Assembly (NCBI RefSeq): GCF_000834655.1
Contig: NZ_JXQQ01000049.1
Location: forward strand, 1 to 64,000
Length of the DNA: 64,000 nt
From: Variovorax paradoxus
GTDB lineage: Bacteria > Pseudomonadota > Gammaproteobacteria > Burkholderiales > Burkholderiaceae_C
Direction: 5' to 3'
Of the stretch, positions 15,773 to 23,555 are shown in pieces. The notes under the pieces were generated by a model. That model saw only the letters and a list, made by a program, of their open reading frames with translations. It was not told the origin of the DNA and searched no databases. The position numbers and the translations under genes were made by a program. Position 1 is the stretch's first letter; each line of letters begins with the position of its first letter.

Positions 15773-16741
15773 TCAGCCGAACAGCCGCTTCCACCACGAC
15801 GAGCGCGGCCCGCTCGGTGCCGGTGGCGCACGGCGCGGTGCGGTGGGGTCGAGCAGCGCGGCGTACGCGTCCAGCGCATGCAGCACGCCGCCCACGCGCT
15901 CCTTGGCCATGCCGGTCGCGCCCATCACCTTGGCCAGGCCGTCGAGGTTGGGCACGGCCTTCTCGGTGAGCGCGACGATGCCGGCGGCTACGGCGCAGGC
16001 GTCGTCGGGCGAGTCCATGCAAATGACGTGATCGCCGAGCAGCTCGCGCCAGCGCGGCTCGCAGCGGCGGCGGCGCTGGGCGTCGGGAATCAGGAAGAAC
16101 AGGTTCGTGGTCTCGGCCGCGGCGGCGATGACTTCCTCGATGGGAATGTCCTCGTCGAGCTTCTCGCCGATGAGGCCCTCGATCTGGTGGCGCGAGACGG
16201 CGGGGTACGGCAGTTCGTCGCCGGTCACGAACAGGTAGCCGCGCTTCTTGCGCTTCACCCAGCAGTCCATGTCGGTGTGCTGCGCCATCACGTAGAAAGC
16301 CAGCTCGTAGCTCTCTTCGCCGCTGCCGCCACCGCCGCCTTCGAGGTAGCTCCAGGTGAGCCACTGGTCCATGAGGTTGGCGGTCGATTCGAACTGGCCG
16401 ACCTGCAGCGGCGCGCGGTCGGAAGTGGCGTCGCCGATGGCCATGAACATGAGCTGGGGGTCGGCCACGCCGCAGTCGGTCAAGAGCTTCATGAAGGTGG
16501 GCAGCTCGCGGCGCGCAAGGGTCTGCGGGATGTCGCCCATGGAGCCGGTGACGTCGAGCGCGAACACGATGCCCAGCGAGTTGGGATGGTCGGCGTTGTC
16601 GCGCGACTCGCGCACCTTCAGGCCGTGCGGGTTCATCAGCGCGTGCGTGGCCGTTTGCATGAACACCTCGGCGCTTGGCTTGGCGGCGCGGTCGGCGATC
16701 AGCGCCGTGTGTGCGGCGTGCGAGTAATTTCCGTAACCCAT
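15773..16741 (-). CDS. vWA domain protein, TerY-like
   Basis: A 322-residue von Willebrand factor A domain protein. The metal-ion-dependent adhesion site is intact (D63-V-T65-G-S67-M) with later acidic ligands in GDATSDR and VTGDELP. A glycine-rich insert (LEGGGGGSGEESYE) follows. The C-terminal third has a helical region, and the last residues are Pro-rich then WWKRLFG. It sits between the kinase-like gene and the ADSS-like gene. vWA proteins next to kinase-fold proteins are a theme of Ter-type stress systems; similarity to those is inferred from arrangement. Confidence 0.85.
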   Translation of the reverse strand: MGYGNYSHAAHTALIADRAAKPSAEVFMQTATHALMNPHGLKVRESRDNADHPNSLGIVFALDVTGSMGDIPQTLARRELPTFMKLLTDCGVADPQLMFMAIGDATSDRAPLQVGQFESTANLMDQWLTWSYLEGGGGGSGEESYELAFYVMAQHTDMDCWVKRKKRGYLFVTGDELPYPAVSRHQIEGLIGEKLDEDIPIEEVIAAAAETTNLFFLIPDAQRRRRCEPRWRELLGDHVICMDSPDDACAVAAGIVALTEKAVPNLDGLAKVMGATGMAKERVGGVLHALDAYAALLDPTAPRRAPPAPSGPRSSWWKRLFG

Positions 16742-16766
16742 GGATGCTCCTTGGAATGTCGGTCCG

Positions 16767-17753
16767 TCAGCCGCCCAGGCGCGGCGCGGGATCGAAGTGA
16801 ACGAACTGCGGGGCGCCGAAGGCTTCGCGCGATGCGTCCGACAGCGCCTGCTCGATGCCCTGCGCGCCGAGGCGTTCGCAGAAGGCGGTGTCTTCGCTGC
16901 ATTGGCGCAGCAGTGCGGCGAGCGGTGCGGGCGTGTGCGCGCCCAGACCAGGATCAACGGTGTCGCCGGCCGCGCCGCCGTGCAGCGCTGCGCGCACGGT
17001 CCATGCGGCTTGGGCAAGGTCACGCGCCGCGGCGGCCGCAAGCGCTGAGCCTGAGGGTTGACGCGCCTGCGACCAGCCGATGATCAGCACGCCATGGTCG
17101 CGCGGATGCACCAGTGCATGTGCAGGCGAAAGATCGCGGTGCGCCCAGCCGGCGCCATGCACGAAGGCCAGCACCTCGAGCATGCGGCGCCAGATCCACA
17201 CGGCGTGGCGCGCGTCGATGCCCTGCGGATTGGCCTGCAGCACGTCCTGCAGGCTGCCCCAGAAACCGTTCGGATGGCGCAGCACCAGGGCCTGTCGCTT
17301 GCCGTCGCCCAGGCCCTCGGCGATGCCCGTGCCCAGCGGCTGCGGCAGGCGGCGCGTGAAGTAGGCGGCACCCGGAACGGAAAGGCTTTGCAATGCCTGC
17401 AGCACCGCACCTTCGCGCAGCAGCACATCGTTGTCAGACGCCTCGCGCGCAAGTTTCAGGGTGACGCGTTCAGGCACCGCGCCGAGCCGTTCGGCGAACA
17501 GCACCTCGCTGTGCTCGCCGAAGCCCAGCGGCGCCAGCACGCGGTAGCGCGCGCCGCGCCATTGCACGATGCGCCCGCCTGCGACGTCTGCGTTGGCACG
17601 CCGCCAGGCCGCGCGGAAGCCCTCGCGCTCCACGGTTTCTTCGCCGCGCGTGATGGTCGCGCCGCAGTAGCTGCAGTTGACGGTGCGCCAGCGCGCGGCG
17701 CGCGGGAGCGGCGCGGAGCATTGCGGGCAGCTCAGTGCGAGCAGCGACAGCAT
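16767..17753 (-). CDS. Zinc-ribbon plus protein-kinase-like protein, probable pseudokinase
   Basis: A 328-residue protein. The N-terminus carries a zinc ribbon (C9-x2-C12 and C27-x2-C30). A kinase-fold domain follows: the glycine loop (G77-F-G79), an LKL lysine near 100, and the catalytic loop HRDLSPAH (205-212). The loop's Asn is His212, and the DFG Asp is replaced (LIIGWSQ, 223-229), so magnesium binding should be lost. It is therefore likely a pseudokinase or binding scaffold. The vWA gene starts 25 bases after its stop. Confidence 0.8.
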   Translation of the reverse strand: MLSLLALSCPQCSAPLPRAARWRTVNCSYCGATITRGEETVEREGFRAAWRRANADVAGGRIVQWRGARYRVLAPLGFGEHSEVLFAERLGAVPERVTLKLAREASDNDVLLREGAVLQALQSLSVPGAAYFTRRLPQPLGTGIAEGLGDGKRQALVLRHPNGFWGSLQDVLQANPQGIDARHAVWIWRRMLEVLAFVHGAGWAHRDLSPAHALVHPRDHGVLIIGWSQARQPSGSALAAAAARDLAQAAWTVRAALHGGAAGDTVDPGLGAHTPAPLAALLRQCSEDTAFCERLGAQGIEQALSDASREAFGAPQFVHFDPAPRLGG

Positions 17754-17769
17754 GGCCGTTCGTGCCTGC

Positions 17770-19080
17770 CTACTCGTCGCGCGGCGCCGCGGGGTCGGGC
17801 GAGGCCAGCACGCGGTCGATGCGGCGGCCTTCGAGCGCCACGATCTCGAAGCACCAGCCGGCGCAGTCGATCAGCTCGCCCACCGCGGGCAGATGGCCCG
17901 ACACCGACATCAGGAGGCCGGCCACGGTGTTGTAGCGGCCGCGTTCTTCTTCGGGCAGCTCGCGGATGCCCAGGCGCGCGCGCAACTCCGACACGGGCAT
18001 GAGGCCATCGAGCTCCCACACGCCGTCGGGCCGCTCGCGCGCCCAGGCGTCGGTCTGCATGCCGGGCTGCAGTTCGCCTGTGATGGCTTCGAGCAGGTCG
18101 CGCGGGGTCATGAGGCCCTGCACCACGCCGTATTCATCGACCACGAACACCAGCCGGCCGGCGCGGGCGCGGAACTGCTCGAGCAGTTCCATGCCGGTGA
18201 GCGTCTCGGGCACGAACACGGCGGGCGTGGCTTCCTGGCCGAGCACGCCCTTGTGGGCGGAGCCCAGGCGCAGCAGGTGCGCCACGCTGATCACGCCGAC
18301 CACGTCGTCGAGCGAGTTGCGGCAGACCGGATACCACGAGTGCACGAGGTTGAGCGCCGCGGCATCCGCCACCTTCTGCAGGGCCTGCGCCACGGTGTTG
18401 GAGGCGTCGAGCCACTCGATGTCGGCGCGCGGGATCATCAGCGACGACAGGCGCCTGTCATCGAGGTGAAACACGTTGCGCACCATCTGGTGCTCGTGCT
18501 GCTCGATCACGCCGGCATCGACGCCTTCTTCGAGGCTCGCGGAAATTTCTTCCTCGGTCACCGAGCGCGCCGCGTTGGCGTCGATGCGCAGCACCTTGAG
18601 CATGGTGGCCGTGGCGCCGGCCAGCAGCCACACGAAGGGCTTGGCGCCCTTGGCCAGGCCGCGCATCGGGCGCGACACCCAGCGCGCCACCGGCTCGGGA
18701 TACAGCTGGCCGATGCGCTTGGGCACCAGCTCGCCGAAGATGATCGTGAAGAAGGTGATGCAGGTCACCACCACCGCGGTGGAGGCGATGCTGGCGGTGC
18801 CCGCGCCCATGCCCAGTTCTTCCATCCAGACGGCGAGCGGCGCGGCGAAGGCCGCTTCGCCCACGATGCCGCTGAGCATGCCGATCGACGTGATGCCGAT
18901 CTGCACCGTCGAGAGGAATTGCGTGGGCGATTCCATCAGCTTCAGCGCGGCGGCCGCGCCGGTGTCCCCCGTTTCGGCCAAGGCTGCAAGGCGTGCGCGC
19001 CGGCTGGTTGAAAGGGCCATTTCGGACATTGCGAACACCGCATTGAGGGTGGTCAGCAAGGCCAGCAGGAAGACATCCAT
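17770..19080 (-). CDS. CNNM/HlyC-CorC family membrane protein
   Basis: A 436-residue protein of the CNNM/CorC family. Four membrane spans make up the DUF21 domain in the N-terminal 180 residues (PTQFLSTVQIGITSIGMLSG, FGELVPKRIG), followed by two CBS domains (about 200-330) and a C-terminal CorC-HlyC domain (about 345-430). Family members export or sense Mg2+ and related cations. The ATG at 19080 was preferred over the GTG at 19110, which would overlap apaH. It lies 16 bases upstream of the kinase-like gene on the same strand and may be the first gene of that operon. Confidence 0.9.
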   Translation of the reverse strand: MDVFLLALLTTLNAVFAMSEMALSTSRRARLAALAETGDTGAAAALKLMESPTQFLSTVQIGITSIGMLSGIVGEAAFAAPLAVWMEELGMGAGTASIASTAVVVTCITFFTIIFGELVPKRIGQLYPEPVARWVSRPMRGLAKGAKPFVWLLAGATATMLKVLRIDANAARSVTEEEISASLEEGVDAGVIEQHEHQMVRNVFHLDDRRLSSLMIPRADIEWLDASNTVAQALQKVADAAALNLVHSWYPVCRNSLDDVVGVISVAHLLRLGSAHKGVLGQEATPAVFVPETLTGMELLEQFRARAGRLVFVVDEYGVVQGLMTPRDLLEAITGELQPGMQTDAWARERPDGVWELDGLMPVSELRARLGIRELPEEERGRYNTVAGLLMSVSGHLPAVGELIDCAGWCFEIVALEGRRIDRVLASPDPAAPRDE

Positions 19081-19103
19081 GAACAGGGGGAGAGAATGAG
19101 GGA

Positions 19104-19955
19104 ATGTCACTTTACTGTATCGGCGACGTGCAGGGCTGCGACCCTGCCCTCGGGCGGCTGCTCGGCGAGATCGATTTCTCCCCCAGCCGCGACACCCTCG
19201 TGCTGCTAGGCGACCTGGTCAACCGGGGGCCCGACTCGGCCGCCGTGCTGCGCCGCGTGCAGGGCTACGGCGCCTCGGCGCAGAGCCTCCTGGGCAACCA
19301 CGACCTGCACCTTCTGGGCGTGGCGCACGGCGCGCGCAAGGCCGGCCGCAAGGACACGCTGGCGGGCATCCTGGCCGCGCCTGACAGCGAGGCGATGCTC
19401 GACTGGGTGCGCCACCAGCACATGGCGCTGCACATGCAGGTCGGTGGCGGCGATCTGCTGATGGTCCACGCCGGCGTGCTGCCGCAGTGGACGATCGGCG
19501 ACACGCTCGCGCTCGCGTCGGAGGTCGAATCGGTGCTGCGCGGTCCGGCGCTCGGCGACTTCCTGCTCACCATGTACGGCGACGAGCCTGCGCAATGGCA
19601 CGACACGCTCACCGGCAGCGCGCGCCTGCGCGTGATCGTCAATGCGCTCACGCGCCTTCGCTACTGCACGCCCGAGGGCGAGATGAAGTTCGAGACCAAG
19701 GACGGCGCGATCCCCGCCCCCGAGGGCCTCTTGCCGTGGTTCGACGCGCCGGGCCGAAAGACCGCCGCGGCCACCGTCGCCTTCGGCCACTGGTCCACGC
19801 TCGGCTGGCTCTCGCGCCCCGACCTGCTTTCCACCGACACGGGCTGCGTCTGGGGCGGGTGCCTGAGCGCGGTGCGCATCGGCGCGACGCTGGCCGAGCG
19901 CGAACTGATCCAGGTGAAGTGCGAAGCGGCGCAGAAGCCCGGCAAGCAGGCCTGA
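19104..19955 (+). CDS. apaH: Symmetrical bis(5'-nucleosyl)-tetraphosphatase
   Basis: A 283-residue ApaH that hydrolyses Ap4A to two ADP in the cytoplasm. The calcineurin-type motifs are complete: GDVQG, GDLVNRGPDS and GNHDLH, followed by the ApaH-specific HAGVLPQW and the C-terminal FGHWSTLGW and DTGCVWG. GGGGAGAG lies just upstream of the ATG. It diverges from the CNNM gene with only 23 bases between the starts, so the two promoters must overlap. Confidence 0.96.
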   Translation: MSLYCIGDVQGCDPALGRLLGEIDFSPSRDTLVLLGDLVNRGPDSAAVLRRVQGYGASAQSLLGNHDLHLLGVAHGARKAGRKDTLAGILAAPDSEAMLDWVRHQHMALHMQVGGGDLLMVHAGVLPQWTIGDTLALASEVESVLRGPALGDFLLTMYGDEPAQWHDTLTGSARLRVIVNALTRLRYCTPEGEMKFETKDGAIPAPEGLLPWFDAPGRKTAAATVAFGHWSTLGWLSRPDLLSTDTGCVWGGCLSAVRIGATLAERELIQVKCEAAQKPGKQA

Positions 19956-19971
19956 CGGCCGCCTCGTTCGC

Positions 19972-21540
19972 TCAGAACCCGTGCGTCATCAGCGCGTAGA
20001 CCGTCTGCACGCCGGTCACGTAGTTGCCCATGCGCAGGTTCTCGTTGGCCGCATGCTGATTGTTGTCGGCGTTCACCAGCGGAATGATCGCAAAGGGCAC
20101 CTGCAGCACCCGCACGATCTCCGCCGTCGGCACGGTGCCGCCCATCATGCGGATGCGCACGGGCGCGGGCGTGGCGCCGAAGGTGTCGGTCAGCGCCTTG
20201 TAGGCCCACTGCCCGATCGGTGAATTGATGGGCGAGCCCGCCGCGTCGGCGCCCTCGCTGCGGTATGAGAAGCTGGCGATCTTGTCGTAGCGGGCGCGCT
20301 CCTCGTCCGTCGGCGCGCCCTTCACGAGGTGATAGCCCTGCTTGACGATGTGCGCCTCGATCAGCTTGCCCAGGTACGGCGCATCGGAGTCGGGCGTGGT
20401 GCGCAGGTCCATCTCGGCCTCGGCCTTGTCTGGAACGATGTTCGCCACCTTGTCGCCCACGGCCGCCGAGGCCATGCCGCGGACGTTCAGCGAGGGGTAC
20501 TGCATCGCCTCCTGGTAGTTGGCGCCGACCTTGTCGGTGCGCGCGATGCCCAGGCGCCGCTTGAGCGCCACCTCGTCGTCGGGCACCGCGGCCATGATCT
20601 TGCGGTCGGCCTTGCCGATCTTCACGTGGTCGTAATAGCCGGGAACGGTCACCCGCCCCGTGTCGTCCTTCATCGAGGCCAGGAGGCTCGCCAGGCGCTG
20701 GGCCGGGTTGGGCGCGTAGTTGCCGTAGTGCCCGCTGTGCAGCGGCACCTTGGCGCCGTACACCGTGAGCCGCGCGTCGGCTGCGCCGCGGTTGCCGAAC
20801 ACCAGCGTGGGCCGGTTGGTCGCGTGCATGGGGCCGTCGTGGATCACGATGGCATCGCTGCGCAACAGGTCGCGGTGCGCCTGCATGACCTGGCTGATCG
20901 ACGGGGAGCCCTTTTCTTCCTCGCTGTCCAGGATCACCTTGACGTTGACCGCCGGCTGCCCGCCGCCGGCCTTCAGCGCATCGATGGCGGCCAGCAGCAT
21001 CATGATCGGGCCCTTGTCGTCGGCCGAGGCCCGGCCGAACACGCGCCACTCGGGGTCGAGCGGGCCGCTGAAGAGCGGGGCCGAATCGATCTCCTCCCAC
21101 TCGCCCTTGTCCGACTTGCGCTTGAGCACGGGCGTCCACGGGCTCTTCTGCGCCCACTGCGCGGGAATCACCGGCTGGCCATCGAGGTGCATGTAGAACA
21201 GCACGGTCTTGCGCGCGGGATCGCTGCCCGGGAATTCGGCGTAGAGCATCGGCTTGCCGTTGTTGGGCAACTGCTGCGTCGTGAAGCCGCGCTTCTGGAA
21301 GGCCCGCTCCAGCCAGTCGACGTTCTTGCGGATGTCCTCCGGCACGGTGGCGTCGTTGGGGAGCGCCAGCAGTTCGAAGTACTCGCGGTAGGTGGCTTGC
21401 GCATGGCGTTCGGCCTGGGCCGGCGAGAGTTCGGCCGCCCCTGCGAGGCCATGGCCCAGGAGCAGGAGGGCCGAGGGCACCAGTGCCATCAGGCGACGGG
21501 GAGTGCGACGGGAACGGGTGGACGCGGAATCGATGGGCAT
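19972..21540 (-). CDS. Secreted M20 family zinc peptidase
   Basis: A 522-residue M20 metallopeptidase of the ArgE/DapE/CPG2 superfamily. A signal segment (about residues 15-36, ending AGAAE) predicts export. Metal and catalytic residues are present: H118 and D120 in YMHLDG, the SADDKG bridging acid (174-175), E207/E208 in DSEEEKG, the lid-domain HSGHYGNY, and a C-terminal QHAANENLR. It probably cleaves peptides or amino-acid conjugates in the periplasm. It is divergent from a LysR regulator and has its own sigma-70 promoter. Confidence 0.9.
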   Translation of the reverse strand: MPIDSASTRSRRTPRRLMALVPSALLLLGHGLAGAAELSPAQAERHAQATYREYFELLALPNDATVPEDIRKNVDWLERAFQKRGFTTQQLPNNGKPMLYAEFPGSDPARKTVLFYMHLDGQPVIPAQWAQKSPWTPVLKRKSDKGEWEEIDSAPLFSGPLDPEWRVFGRASADDKGPIMMLLAAIDALKAGGGQPAVNVKVILDSEEEKGSPSISQVMQAHRDLLRSDAIVIHDGPMHATNRPTLVFGNRGAADARLTVYGAKVPLHSGHYGNYAPNPAQRLASLLASMKDDTGRVTVPGYYDHVKIGKADRKIMAAVPDDEVALKRRLGIARTDKVGANYQEAMQYPSLNVRGMASAAVGDKVANIVPDKAEAEMDLRTTPDSDAPYLGKLIEAHIVKQGYHLVKGAPTDEERARYDKIASFSYRSEGADAAGSPINSPIGQWAYKALTDTFGATPAPVRIRMMGGTVPTAEIVRVLQVPFAIIPLVNADNNQHAANENLRMGNYVTGVQTVYALMTHGF

Positions 21541-21587
21541 GGGTTGGCAGTGCAGAGGGAGCGAGTCGGAGAGCGGGGTATCGGTGC

Positions 21588-21616
21588 AGCATAAAAAGCG
21601 CACACCTTTTCAACAA
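21588..21616 (-). promoter_or_regulatory. Sigma-70 promoter of the M20 peptidase gene
   Basis: Read on the minus strand, TTGTTG (21611-21616) and TATGCT (21588-21593) are separated by exactly 17 bases and lie about 48 bases ahead of the ATG at 21540. It sits next to the LysR palindrome, consistent with LysR control. Confidence 0.6.
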
Positions 21617-21637
21617 TTGCTATTTTCTTGAGCTACC

Positions 21638-21654
21638 TTTGCGTTTCCCGCAAA
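21638..21654. promoter_or_regulatory. LysR-type operator palindrome
   Basis: TTTGCG-TTTCC-CGCAAA is a perfect 6-bp inverted repeat with a 5-base centre, in the gap between the LysR gene and the M20 gene. This fits a LysR T-N11-A binding box. Confidence 0.5.
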
Positions 21655-21687
21655 CCGCGCGCATCGCCCTCACCCCTTTTCCGCCCC

Positions 21688-22659
21688 ATGCCCAGCCGCC
21701 GCCTCCAGGAAACCTCGCTGCGCTACTTCCTCGAGGTGGCCCGCACCGGCTCGCTCACCGAGGCGGCCGCGCGGCTGAACGTCAGCATCTCGGCCGTCAG
21801 CCGCCAGGTGGCCACGCTGGAAGCGCTGCTGGAGGTGCCGCTCTTCGAGCGCCGCCCGCGCGGCATGGTGCCCAGCGCCGCGGGCGAACTGCTGGCGGCG
21901 CACGCCCTGCGCGGCGCGCTGGAGGCCGAGCGCGTGCTCTCGGACATCCAGGCGCTGCAGGGGCCGCTGAGCGGGCGGGTGCGCATCGCCTGCTCCTCGG
22001 GCTTCGCCAACGAGTTCCTGCCGCGCACCATCGCGGCATTCCGGGCGCAGTACCCGGGCGTGCGGTTCCGGCTCGATGCCACCGGCCCGACGCAGGTGAG
22101 CGATGCGGTGCTGCTCGGCGAAGCGGACATCGGCCTCACCTACAGCCGCGCGGCGGTTCGCGGCATCCGGGTCGAGCATCGCCAGCCGGCGTCGGTGTTC
22201 GCGATCATGCGGCCCGACCATCCGCTGGCGAAGTCGCGCAGCGTGACGCTGGCGCAGATGCATCCATTCCCCATTGCGCTCGGCAGCCCCGAGAACACGG
22301 TGCGCCAGCTGTTCGATGTGGGCTGCAGCAACCGTGGCCTCGTGTTCGAACCCGTGCTGGTGAGCAACCGCTTCGAGGCGCTCGCCAACTTCGTGCTGCA
22401 TGGCGGCGGCCTCGCGATCACCGGGGAAATCACCGTGCGCGACCGCCTGCAGCGCGGCGAGTTGCACGCGGCCGAAGTCCGCGAGCCAGGCATGCGCGGG
22501 CGTTCGGTCGAGCTGCAGACGCTGGCCGACCGCACGCTGCCGGAGGTGGTGCGCACGTTCCTCGCATTCCTGCGCGAGCAGTTGCCGGAACCGGGCGCCC
22601 GCGCGGCGGCGACGAAGGCGCCCGCAAGCAAGAAAGCGAACGCGCGCAAGGCCGCGTGA
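21688..22659 (+). CDS. LysR family transcriptional regulator
   Basis: A 323-residue LysR regulator. The N-terminal winged HTH is at residues 10-60 (ARTGSLTEAAARLNVSISAV), followed by the linker helix and a two-lobed effector domain (RIACSSGFANEFLPRTI). The C-terminus carries a basic tail (KAPASKKANARKAA) beyond the domain. The start at 21688 places the HTH at the N-terminus. It most likely controls the divergent M20 peptidase through the palindrome at 21638-21654. Confidence 0.9.
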   Translation: MPSRRLQETSLRYFLEVARTGSLTEAAARLNVSISAVSRQVATLEALLEVPLFERRPRGMVPSAAGELLAAHALRGALEAERVLSDIQALQGPLSGRVRIACSSGFANEFLPRTIAAFRAQYPGVRFRLDATGPTQVSDAVLLGEADIGLTYSRAAVRGIRVEHRQPASVFAIMRPDHPLAKSRSVTLAQMHPFPIALGSPENTVRQLFDVGCSNRGLVFEPVLVSNRFEALANFVLHGGGLAITGEITVRDRLQRGELHAAEVREPGMRGRSVELQTLADRTLPEVVRTFLAFLREQLPEPGARAAATKAPASKKANARKAA

Positions 22660-22680
22660 GCTTCGCGCAGCGCCCGGCCC

Positions 22681-23400
22681 TCAGTCCGCGCGCGGCAGCC
22701 TGAACTTGTCCAGCGCGATGCGCTGCCTGCCCTGCGCATCGAAATTCTCAGGTGCGAGCCAGCGCTCGAACGCCGTGCGCAGCACCGGCCATTCGCTGTC
22801 GATGATCGAGAACCACGCGGTATCGCGGCTGCGGCCCTTGTAGACGACCGCCTGCCGGAAGAGCCCTTCGTACTGGAACCCCAGCCGCGCGGCTGCGCGC
22901 TTGGACGGCTCGTTGAAGTTGTCGCACTTCCATTCGTAGCGCCGGTAGCCCAGTTCGTCGAATGCGAGCTTCATCAGCAGGTACTGGGCTTCGGTGGACA
23001 TCGGCGTCTGCTTGAGCAGTGGCGAGAAGGTGACGCTGCCGACCTCGATGGCGCCGTGCGCCGGGTCGATGCGCATCAGCGCCAGCGTGCCGACGGCATG
23101 GCCGCCCTGGCTGTCGATGACGGCGAAATGCATCGGATCGGCCGTCTGGGCGGCGCATTCGAGGTGCGCGCGCGTCGCGTCCAGGTCGGCGGGCCGCTCG
23201 ACGAACAGGTAGGTCCAGTCGCGGCCGTCGGGCGCCTGCGCGTAGGCGGCGTAGAGGTCGTCGGCGTGCCTGGCGGCATCGAGCGGTTCGAGGCGGCAGT
23301 ACCGGCCCTCGATGACGCGGCGCGGCGGCAGGGCACGCGGCGTCCAGCCGGGGACCTCGGGACCGATGGATTGACCGAATTCGTTGTGGCGGACTGGCAT
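22681..23400 (-). CDS. GNAT family N-acetyltransferase
   Basis: A 239-residue GNAT protein of the RimJ/RimL-like acetyltransf_3 type, using acetyl-CoA. The opening LEPLDAARHADDLYAAY and the motif A region around QYLLMKLAFDELGYRRYEWK, then NEPSKRAAARLGFQYEG, are typical. The acceptor is unknown. It is divergent from a MocR-type regulator with a repeat-bearing gap between them. Confidence 0.9.
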   Translation of the reverse strand: MPVRHNEFGQSIGPEVPGWTPRALPPRRVIEGRYCRLEPLDAARHADDLYAAYAQAPDGRDWTYLFVERPADLDATRAHLECAAQTADPMHFAVIDSQGGHAVGTLALMRIDPAHGAIEVGSVTFSPLLKQTPMSTEAQYLLMKLAFDELGYRRYEWKCDNFNEPSKRAAARLGFQYEGLFRQAVVYKGRSRDTAWFSIIDSEWPVLRTAFERWLAPENFDAQGRQRIALDKFRLPRAD

Positions 23401-23479
23401 GGGAGGAAGAGTCTTTCAGGGCGGAAGAAGCGGCGACGCCGGAGACCGGTAAAGTACGCCCGCCGTGGCGCCATGAAAA

Positions 23480-23511
23480 GTACCACGAGGCGTTCATTTC
23501 GTGGTGCCACG
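23480..23511. promoter_or_regulatory. MocR operator: direct and inverted repeats
   Basis: GTACCACG (23480-23487) recurs as GTGCCACG (23504-23511) in direct orientation, 24 bases apart. GTACCACGA also pairs with TCGTGGTGC (23499-23507) as an inverted repeat. MocR/PdxR regulators bind pairs of direct repeats. It lies in the gap between the MocR and GNAT genes. Confidence 0.55.
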
Positions 23512-23555
23512 CCCCCCCCTCCGCCGCAATCGCCGCCATCGCCGCCACCGCCCCC

